Shown here: positions 5,463-10,858 of the stretch, in pieces
How positions within the stretch are numbered: the stretch's first letter is position 1
Layout: each line of letters begins with the position of its first letter
DNA from: Cellvibrionales bacterium
GTDB taxonomy: Bacteria; Pseudomonadota; Gammaproteobacteria; Pseudomonadales; JAHEGP01
Length of the DNA: 10,858 nucleotides
Assembly: GCA_024645065.1 (NCBI GenBank)
Contig: JAHEGP010000090.1
Location: forward strand, 1 to 10,858
Reading direction: 5' to 3'
The notes under the pieces: model-generated
Databases searched by the model: none
What the model was told of the DNA's origin: nothing
The model's input: the letters and a program-made list of their open reading frames with translations, nothing else
Translations under genes and position numbers: made by a program

Positions 5463-7133
5463 TTATTGATGCTCTTGTTGACTCACTTTTTTAAGCAGGT
5501 TCAATATGCCCATGGCGTCTTTTGGCATAGGCATATTTTTTGGCAGTTTTAGTTCCGGGTAAGCCGGTTTAATCATCTGTTCTGTTCCCCATACGGGTGC
5601 AGGCAAATCCGGGCGACCTTCTGCTTGTACAAAACCATCATTGTTACAGCCCATGGCTTCAAATTCTGCGACTGACATATATTTGGTCACAGGTAGGTAA
5701 TCCCCCATAACCTCTTGTTCTGTGCCTGGGTAGAGCACATTGACAGAGTTTTCTGCAAAATCTGATTCACCTGACAAGCCGGGACGCAAGAGCACCTGGG
5801 TAACAGGCCGGCCGAAACCATCGTTTGGTCCGCTGTTCAACCAACTCCAGCCGCATGCATTGGTGGCGTTTTGAGGACGATTTGCTATTGATGTATGGAC
5901 TATTCGAGTAAACCGATCACTATTTAATACCACGGTTTCATCATTGTGGCACATACCCTGTCGTACACCTGTTGGAAAACCTTCTTCAGTATTGCCCACA
6001 CCAGATACATCTACATTGGTACACATCGACCAATATTGTGCTTGTATTGGCTCAATCGCATTTAATCTTTCATGCCCATCGAATGTTTTGGGGGTGTTAG
6101 CCACTTTCACTGTGGTAACCGCCACTTCGCGATCTTTTGTTTCGTGAGATAAGTAGGTGGCGACATAGGCGTTGGCAATGGTTCCTGCAAGTGAGCCACC
6201 GCCACCGCCATCCGGGCGAGGAACTGGAATTTGGCTGCGGGTTTTTTCACCACCTGGCAACATGAATAAGCCGATATGTGAATAGGGTACATTGAAAAAC
6301 CGCTCCCACGTAGGTACTTCTTGAGCTGGAGCTCGCGCAGGATTCGGTGCGCTATCGACTAATACTTTTAAAAGACTCAGGGGTAAGGCAGTTTCTGAGA
6401 GGTCACCGGTAGAGGTATTGGTATTGATCACTCGACAAATATTTTCTTCACCAGTGATAACGCTACCATCAGCTAATTCCAGTGCATGCGCTTTAGGGTA
6501 ACCGACACCACCGAGGACGTCTTGACCACGATCCGGAAAATACACGCGATAGCGTAATTCCGGGGTATATTCGCCATAACTTTCAGCGCTGGCTGGTCGC
6601 AAATAAAGGGTATTGGCAGCCGGCACTGCAGGTTTAACCTGCTCGACAAGCTTTAAGGTAAATCCACGTTTACTGGTATTGCGATTGGCTTGAGGAATGA
6701 ATGTGTTTTCAGCATTTTCATCCGCTGCAATTTGATAGCCGGCAATTGCATCCACCGGGAAGGGGCCGCTGTAGGTATCTATGCCCACATAGCGGGCATG
6801 AGGATACTCGCCTTTTAGAATCAGGGTCGAACCTTTTGGTAATTTGAATTTAGCGGGGGAATATGTCACCCATGTTTCAGGGTTATTGCCGCTACCCAGG
6901 GGAACATTTTTGCTGTATGCAAAATAATTGCCTGAGTACCATGCTTTCCAGAAACAATTCTGAGGCACATCGGAAGGCTCCAATGCGTCGATATCTACAT
7001 TAGGAAAATAGTAATTTGTACCCGTTAGTGGTGCGCTTTCAGCTTGAGCTTGTTGAGCTGCTATAGAATTGGCTGCCGCCCCGGTTAGCGCCGCAGTTAA
7101 CACCGCTGCCGTTATTGTTATCTGATTTTTCAT
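5463..7133 (-). CDS. Secreted protein of unknown function, A+T-rich gene
   Basis: This is a 556-residue protein with a clear Sec signal peptide: a short basic start (MKNQ), a hydrophobic core about 7–22, and likely cleavage after SIAA at about 26. It should therefore be periplasmic or exported. Six cysteines (60, 233, 371, 395, 427, 496), an even number, may form disulphides. Recognisable patches are EYPHARYVGIDTYSGPFPVD (109–128), AQYWSMCTN (365–373) and GTEQEVMGDYLP (470–481). I recall these patterns from uncharacterised secreted bacterial proteins; the first also faintly resembles DUF1214/1254 proteins. A glycine run (309–313) looks like a linker. No catalytic motif was identified. Base composition is lower in G+C than on either side, and a transposase remnant follows its 3' end, so transfer is likely. 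AAGGGA lies eight bases before ATG 7131–7133. Function unknown. Confidence 0.8.
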   Translation of the reverse strand: MKNQITITAAVLTAALTGAAANSIAAQQAQAESAPLTGTNYYFPNVDIDALEPSDVPQNCFWKAWYSGNYFAYSKNVPLGSGNNPETWVTYSPAKFKLPKGSTLILKGEYPHARYVGIDTYSGPFPVDAIAGYQIAADENAENTFIPQANRNTSKRGFTLKLVEQVKPAVPAANTLYLRPASAESYGEYTPELRYRVYFPDRGQDVLGGVGYPKAHALELADGSVITGEENICRVINTNTSTGDLSETALPLSLLKVLVDSAPNPARAPAQEVPTWERFFNVPYSHIGLFMLPGGEKTRSQIPVPRPDGGGGGSLAGTIANAYVATYLSHETKDREVAVTTVKVANTPKTFDGHERLNAIEPIQAQYWSMCTNVDVSGVGNTEEGFPTGVRQGMCHNDETVVLNSDRFTRIVHTSIANRPQNATNACGWSWLNSGPNDGFGRPVTQVLLRPGLSGESDFAENSVNVLYPGTEQEVMGDYLPVTKYMSVAEFEAMGCNNDGFVQAEGRPDLPAPVWGTEQMIKPAYPELKLPKNMPMPKDAMGILNLLKKVSQQEHQ

Positions 7134-7158
7134 TAGTCTTATCCCTTGGTCGATGCAG

Positions 7159-7182
7159 GATGTTATTTAACATCGATGTTAA
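7159..7182. promoter_or_regulatory. Palindromic operator candidate upstream of the secreted-protein gene
   Basis: TTAACATCGATGTTAA (7167–7182) is a perfect 16-bp palindrome. A further copy of the half-site lies beside it, giving three alternating elements: GATGTTA (7159–7165), TAACATC (7168–7174) and GATGTTA (7175–7181). The group is 26–49 bases before the start codon at 7133. On the minus strand a weak -35 (TTGTGT, 7182–7187) and -10 (TAACAT, 7160–7165), 16 bases apart, flank the palindrome, the usual place for a dimeric repressor such as a TetR-type protein. No such repressor gene is in the window. Confidence 0.5.
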
Positions 7183-7286
7183 CACAACCACCTGTAATTT
7201 GAAACGAATAAGGCTTAACCCCCGTTTGTAGATACGATGGATGTGCCAGAAAAAACACTATAAAAAAAGCTAAAGCCTAAACGCAG

Positions 7287-8693
7287 TCAACGGGTATAAA
7301 AATCAAGTGCCAGGGGACTAAACGAATTCCAGTTTATAGCTTCACCGAACTCTATCGACCGGAGGTCGTTGTCGAGGCCGCTGGCAAGATAGCGGCCCTG
7401 TTGCAGGTCGTGGAACACTTCAAGCGTGTACCATGGCGCGGGCACCTGATAGTAGTTGACCATGTGACCCTCGGCAACGCGCCAGAGCGCTCCCTTGCTG
7501 TCATAGCTGTCGGCAACAGCAATTTGCCAGCTGTCTTCGTCTACATAGAAAACCCGGCGTGAGTAAACATGGCCCCGCGTTTCCAACTTACTGTTATTGC
7601 GGTCCGCCTTCGGGTTGCGTACAGTCCCCTCGACGACCCAGACGCGATGCAACTCGTAGCGAGCCAGTTTGGGGTTGATGTGGCTCTTGTGCAGAATATC
7701 GCCATACTCGATCTCAGCGCTGTGCAGGCGGTAGCTGTTGTAGGGTATATACAGCTCCTGTTTGCCCAGCAACTTCCACTCAAACAGGGCTGGCGACCCG
7801 CTGAACATGTCGAACTCGTCTGCCAATCGAAGGCCATCTGATTGTGGCGCCGGGTTATCGAATCCGCCGCGGGGATTGCGCATGACCCGGCGCAAGTTCG
7901 GGTTGTAAATCCAGCTCTGACGTTGTTCCTGGGTATAGTCGACGGGTTCAATATTGAGGATACCCAGGCCCGCTTCCGAGCCAGGCGCCAGCACTTTTCG
8001 CTTTCGCGCTGTGCCGAGGTAGGGCCGCTGTAGTTGGAATGCATCGCCAACTGGATTGGCGTAGGCCGATGCAGTTTCTTCCTGAAAAAAAATGATGCGA
8101 TACAAACCCAGCTTTCGCGTGACCGCGGCCTCACCGTTTATACGGTTCGAGTACACGCCTCGCCAGCGCAGCAGATGGTTCCATACGACTTCCACACCAT
8201 TTTCTGGCATCGGAAAGGGAGAGGTGATTTTAGCGCCGCGCACACCACCGAGGCCTTCGCTAATCAATCTAGCCTGGGTGGCGTTGGTCTTGAGGGCATC
8301 ATAGGCAAATTTCGGAAAACTGGCAGAGCGCCGCGTTGGGTAGACGTTGATGTACCAGGTAGCGGGATATTTTTGCAGCAGTGCCACCTGGCCGGGGCTG
8401 AGCTTGTCGGCATGGTCTGCCAGGTTGTCTGCCGTGATGGTGAATTTGATCTCATCGTCGGGGAACGGGTCGGGGTGATGCTCGCCGGGTCTCAGTTCGG
8501 GCAGTGGCTCGCTGATACCACCGTTCCAGGCCGGGATGATGCCGGCGGCGTTGCCGGCGCGCTCGGCTCCCAGCGGGGTTAGCTGGTCTCCACCCAGGCG
8601 ACTTTCCGGCTGCGGCTCTGCACCGACCAATGCTGTGCCGGTAACCAGGACAAGTATGGCTGCAAGCTGTTTAGGTGGGAGCGTTGCTGGCAT
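7287..8693 (-). CDS. DUF1329 family secreted protein
   Basis: This is a 468-residue protein with a signal peptide (hydrophobic core about 10–24, likely cleavage after ALVGA at 25). It matches DUF1329 from end to end: LTPLGAERAGNAAGIIPAWNGG (38–59) at the start, then LSPGQVALLQKYPATW-NVYPTRRSASFP, a PENGVEVVWNHLLRWRG patch (163–179), and a C-terminal part with the DSWQIAVADSYDSKGALWRV pattern. The family is thought to have a LolB/LppX-like lipid-carrier fold and to sit in the periplasm or at the outer membrane. Its exact role is not established. It is almost always next to a DUF1302 gene, as here (17 bp downstream of one). The length is normal. A GGAG lies about 11 bases before ATG 8691–8693. 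In other genomes the pair lies near RND/MMPL transporters and lipid or steroid catabolism genes. Confidence 0.92.
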   Translation of the reverse strand: MPATLPPKQLAAILVLVTGTALVGAEPQPESRLGGDQLTPLGAERAGNAAGIIPAWNGGISEPLPELRPGEHHPDPFPDDEIKFTITADNLADHADKLSPGQVALLQKYPATWYINVYPTRRSASFPKFAYDALKTNATQARLISEGLGGVRGAKITSPFPMPENGVEVVWNHLLRWRGVYSNRINGEAAVTRKLGLYRIIFFQEETASAYANPVGDAFQLQRPYLGTARKRKVLAPGSEAGLGILNIEPVDYTQEQRQSWIYNPNLRRVMRNPRGGFDNPAPQSDGLRLADEFDMFSGSPALFEWKLLGKQELYIPYNSYRLHSAEIEYGDILHKSHINPKLARYELHRVWVVEGTVRNPKADRNNSKLETRGHVYSRRVFYVDEDSWQIAVADSYDSKGALWRVAEGHMVNYYQVPAPWYTLEVFHDLQQGRYLASGLDNDLRSIEFGEAINWNSFSPLALDFYTR

Positions 8694-8710
8694 AGTGGCT
8701 TTGACTCCGG

Positions 8711-10612
8711 TTAGAAAAAATAGCGGATATTGAGGTTGAGATAATCGCGGTCATTCAAGGTGTTGTATTTGCCGCCGCCGGAGTAGCGAACGTAACTCAT
8801 GTCCGCCGTGGCGCTTTCCAGGAATGACGCTGCCAAACCAATGCCGAATGCCTTTCTGCCCTCATAAAATGGGCCTGCGCCAGAGGGGCTGATGCCCCTC
8901 ACATCGTGACTGAAGCTGAGCCGAGGTCGCAGCGTTAGCGCCCCGAACACATTGTTATAGGTCAGACTCGTTCGCAGGCGGTAACCCCAGGAACTGCTGT
9001 CGGGGAACAGGCTGGCGGGGCTTATGGTAGTCAGAATCAAGCCGGGTGCCGAATAAAGCAACTCGTCCTTTGACGGCATATCCCGGATATATGACCAGCC
9101 GATTTCTGCCGTTAAAGCTGATTGCGCGGCGCCGAGGCGCGGGCCGAACAACTGGGTGGCGCCAAGGGATAGAAAGGACCTGTCAAGTTCATCAGTGAAA
9201 TTCTGGCGTTTATTAGCGTAGTTGGCAGCCAGTTCTTCGGGGCTGGTTTTTTCCAGGTCCGAGGGTGGGAAGGGGTCTTCGGGGACCGACTCGGGTAGGA
9301 CCTGGTCAAAGACCTGATTAGGGAATATCGGTACGGGTGAGTCGAAATGGTAGCTGAACTCACCGTAAAAGGCGGTGCCTGTCCGCAGACTGCTGGTATT
9401 GAAACTCAGGCCGAGTACCCGGATGTTTTCGGGATAAGCGAGAATGTACTCGGAATCGTTGAACACCTGTCCAAGCAGCACAGTTTGTGCAGCAGTGGCT
9501 GCTCGCATGGGGTCAGTGCCCGCCTCGATTAGCCTTTCTGTTTGCACTGCTATGTTCTGTATCGTATAGGCGAGATAGGTTTCAAGTGACGGAGTTATGC
9601 CGGAAAGATAGGGGATCTTGCTATGGTAGTTCGCGAAGCTGAAGACGAATTTGGTATCGTTCAGGTTTTCCGCGAGCCAACTCAGGCTGATACCATACTG
9701 ACCCTGGTCGCCGGGCTTGTCGTCCTCACCGTGCGGCACCTGCCAGAAGTCCGGGTCAAAACCGATAGTGCCCGGCGGCAAACCGAAGACCGCGTCGACG
9801 TTGGTGCCCTGGTCGGGGAAAGGCCCCGCCTGGAAAGTAATACCGTCAGGCCCCATCGGGTCGGTGGCTGATAAATAGGTGCCCGATGCCGGCAAAATGG
9901 TTTCGTGCCATTCGTACTGGTAGTAGGCCTCAACCGCCAAAAAGGGGTTAAATTGGAGGGACCCCCACAGCGTGCCTACAGGCAGGCGAAGGTCTTTCGG
10001 CAGAGCCACTGGCTGCTGAAACAGGGGCAGATCAAGGGGGTTGGCCACGTTAATACCGGACAGGGGAAAGAAGCGACTTTCACCCCAGTTGACGATTTGC
10101 TGACCCAAACGAAACTGTAACGGCATCGAGCCGACCTCGAAGCGCGCGCTCAGGTAAGCCTCACGCAGCCGAACATCACTGCCAACCTGCTCCAGCGCCC
10201 CGCTACCCAATTCTGTGCGCGCTCGATCACGATTCTCGTTTTCAAAATCGTAAAAGGCGTAGCCCCGGGCAAACGCACCGAAGTTACCCCACACCAGGGT
10301 TAGCTCGGCGGCACCCCGGACCATGTTGGATACCGGTTTCCCCGGATCGTAATTAAGGTTTCCGTCGTCGAAGTTGCCGTTATCGCCCTCACCGCCATTG
10401 CCACGACTGATGAGATCGGGGCTCCTCTCATCCAGGCGCCAGCGCACACCATAAGCCAGCTCGAAATCGAATATACCAATAAGCCGATTGGAACCGAGAT
10501 CTGTATGGAGCCCATAGCCGTGAAGTTTCCCGGCCGCTGCGCCACAAAGCAGGCACAGGGCCAGGCTGAATGGGTTTAATGTCTTCGCTGTGGGCACATT
10601 GATGATCCTCAT
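8711..10612 (-). CDS. DUF1302 family outer-membrane beta-barrel protein
   Basis: The ATG-initiated form has 633 residues. A signal peptide is visible (hydrophobic core about 14–27, PFSLALCLLCGAAAG). The mature protein carries the DUF1302 hallmarks: FDDGNLNYDPGKPVSN (81–96), a LGQQIVNWGESRFFPLSGIN stretch, and INVANPLDLPLF. Alternating polar/hydrophobic strands run throughout, with a final Phe (NIRYFF), typical of outer-membrane proteins handled by the BAM machinery. It probably forms a pore or export partner with DUF1329. The start is open: ATG 10610–10612 has no Shine-Dalgarno site, whereas an in-frame GTG at 10595–10597 has GAGGA (10606–10610) eight bases upstream and still leaves a good signal peptide. 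A TTG at 10619–10621 is less likely. It is the first gene of the leftward pair. Confidence 0.9.
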   Translation of the reverse strand: MRIINVPTAKTLNPFSLALCLLCGAAAGKLHGYGLHTDLGSNRLIGIFDFELAYGVRWRLDERSPDLISRGNGGEGDNGNFDDGNLNYDPGKPVSNMVRGAAELTLVWGNFGAFARGYAFYDFENENRDRARTELGSGALEQVGSDVRLREAYLSARFEVGSMPLQFRLGQQIVNWGESRFFPLSGINVANPLDLPLFQQPVALPKDLRLPVGTLWGSLQFNPFLAVEAYYQYEWHETILPASGTYLSATDPMGPDGITFQAGPFPDQGTNVDAVFGLPPGTIGFDPDFWQVPHGEDDKPGDQGQYGISLSWLAENLNDTKFVFSFANYHSKIPYLSGITPSLETYLAYTIQNIAVQTERLIEAGTDPMRAATAAQTVLLGQVFNDSEYILAYPENIRVLGLSFNTSSLRTGTAFYGEFSYHFDSPVPIFPNQVFDQVLPESVPEDPFPPSDLEKTSPEELAANYANKRQNFTDELDRSFLSLGATQLFGPRLGAAQSALTAEIGWSYIRDMPSKDELLYSAPGLILTTISPASLFPDSSSWGYRLRTSLTYNNVFGALTLRPRLSFSHDVRGISPSGAGPFYEGRKAFGIGLAASFLESATADMSYVRYSGGGKYNTLNDRDYLNLNIRYFF

Positions 10613-10766
10613 ACAATGCAACAGATAAAGAGACTGCGTTGGGTAACCCTTGTTTGAATACCTGCCTGGCTTTCTATCAGTCCTGGGACATAGATACGGT
10701 GTTTAGCGTTGCTGATTATTTTTGTTTTTGTCTCTGACTAGACATGATGTTTTGACCTGCCCAACC

Positions 10767-10796
10767 TCAACGCTCGTGGATTACCATTGGCGTTGA
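10767..10796. repeat. 30-bp interrupted dyad, candidate operator or leader hairpin
   Basis: Outer arms TCAACGC (10767–10773) and GCGTTGA (10790–10796) and inner arms TGG (10777–10779) and CCA (10784–10786) share one centre of symmetry at 10781/10782. Ten of fifteen base pairs are symmetric. The dyad ends 40 bases before the rightward start codon at 10837 and may bind a dimeric regulator or fold in the mRNA leader. Confidence 0.45.
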
Positions 10797-10807
10797 ACAA
10801 AGAACCG

Positions 10808-10820
10808 GTGGCAGAGCCAC
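10808..10820 (+). repeat. Small hairpin just upstream of the rightward gene's ribosome binding site
   Basis: GTGGC and GCCAC (10808–10812, 10816–10820) pair around the loop AGA and end three bases before the GAGGAGG site. It could shape the translation start region, but the stem is only five pairs. Confidence 0.25.
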
Positions 10821-10823
10821 ATT

Positions 10824-10830
10824 GAGGAGG
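10824..10830 (+). promoter_or_regulatory. Strong ribosome binding site of the rightward gene
   Basis: GAGGAGG six bases before ATG 10837–10839 is a near-ideal Shine-Dalgarno site. It is the main evidence that a real gene starts at the window edge. Confidence 0.75.
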
Positions 10831-10836
10831 GCAGGC

Positions 10837-10858
10837 ATGAAAGAGTTTACCGCAAATC
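10837..10858 (+). CDS. Start of a rightward gene, product unknown (3' end outside window)
   Basis: ATG with a strong Shine-Dalgarno site opens a frame reading MKEFTAN before the window ends. Seven residues are too few to name a family. No hydrophobic signal is visible yet. The gene is divergent from the DUF1302/DUF1329 pair and probably shares control with it. Confidence 0.6.

Larger units (their letters stand above)
10613..10836. promoter_or_regulatory. Divergent intergenic region between the DUF1302 gene and a rightward gene
   Basis: These 224 bases must carry the promoters of both divergent units. GCGTTG occurs at 10636–10641, 10706–10711 and 10790–10795, and its complement CAACGC at 10768–10773: four copies of one hexamer. 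The last two belong to a symmetric dyad. A weak -10-like TAGATA lies near 10691–10696 on the + strand, but no good -35 accompanies it. The exact promoters are not resolved. Confidence 0.45.

Noticed and set aside
7260..7286. A run in the + strand as a terminator of the DUF1329 transcript
   Set aside because: On the minus strand a T run follows the gene, but the bases before it form at best a three-pair stem, too weak for an intrinsic terminator.
8034..8582. 182-residue + strand open frame opposite the DUF1329 gene
   Set aside because: It is the antisense shadow of a GC-rich gene whose own frame matches DUF1329 throughout.
1..10858. CRISPR array, tRNA or rRNA genes
   Set aside because: No regularly spaced direct repeats, no cloverleaf-like sequence and no rRNA-like stretch were seen by eye; a dedicated scan was not possible.

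Overview
The window looks like part of a catabolic or accessory region from a Gram-negative proteobacterium, most likely a gammaproteobacterium. The clearest evidence is a DUF1302/DUF1329 pair: a predicted outer-membrane beta-barrel protein that ends in Phe, and its usual secreted partner. An AraC-type regulator fragment and GC-rich codon use fit with this. The genus cannot be fixed from the sequence.

Left part (1–4928). The C-terminal end of an AraC-family regulator runs in on the + strand. It meets, with a 4-bp stop-to-stop overlap, the last gene of a leftward block of five genes. In transcription order (right to left) these are: an NAD-dependent epimerase/3beta-HSD-like dehydrogenase (3939–4928); an unusual 459-aa protein with two VOC domains and a C-terminal SRPBCC domain (2479–3858); a small cupin resembling the 2,4'-dihydroxyacetophenone dioxygenase/ChrR type (1862–2338); and two short-chain dehydrogenases that overlap by ATGA (952–1800 and 143–955) and resemble 3-ketodihydrosphingosine reductase. 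Redox SDRs, a metal-site cupin, VOC folds and a polyketide-cyclase-like fold together suggest stepwise conversion of a hydrophobic, possibly aromatic or polycyclic, substrate. The substrate cannot be read from the sequence.

Middle part (4929–7286). A remnant of the C-terminal end of an IS4-type transposase (about 5094–5327) lies beside a 556-aa secreted protein of unknown function. That gene is visibly richer in A+T than its neighbours. A perfect 16-bp palindrome with an extra half-site lies just upstream of it and looks like a repressor operator. This stretch is the best candidate for recent insertion.

Right part (7287–10858). DUF1329 and DUF1302 form a tight leftward pair with 17 bp between them. 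They are divergent from a rightward gene of which only the start (Shine-Dalgarno and seven codons, from 10837) is present. The 224-bp divergent intergenic region holds a symmetric dyad and repeated GCGTTG hexamers, which suggests shared regulation. In other genomes DUF1302/DUF1329 genes often lie near RND/MMPL transporters and lipid or steroid catabolism genes, which fits the left part. No RNA gene, CRISPR array or intact mobile element was seen.
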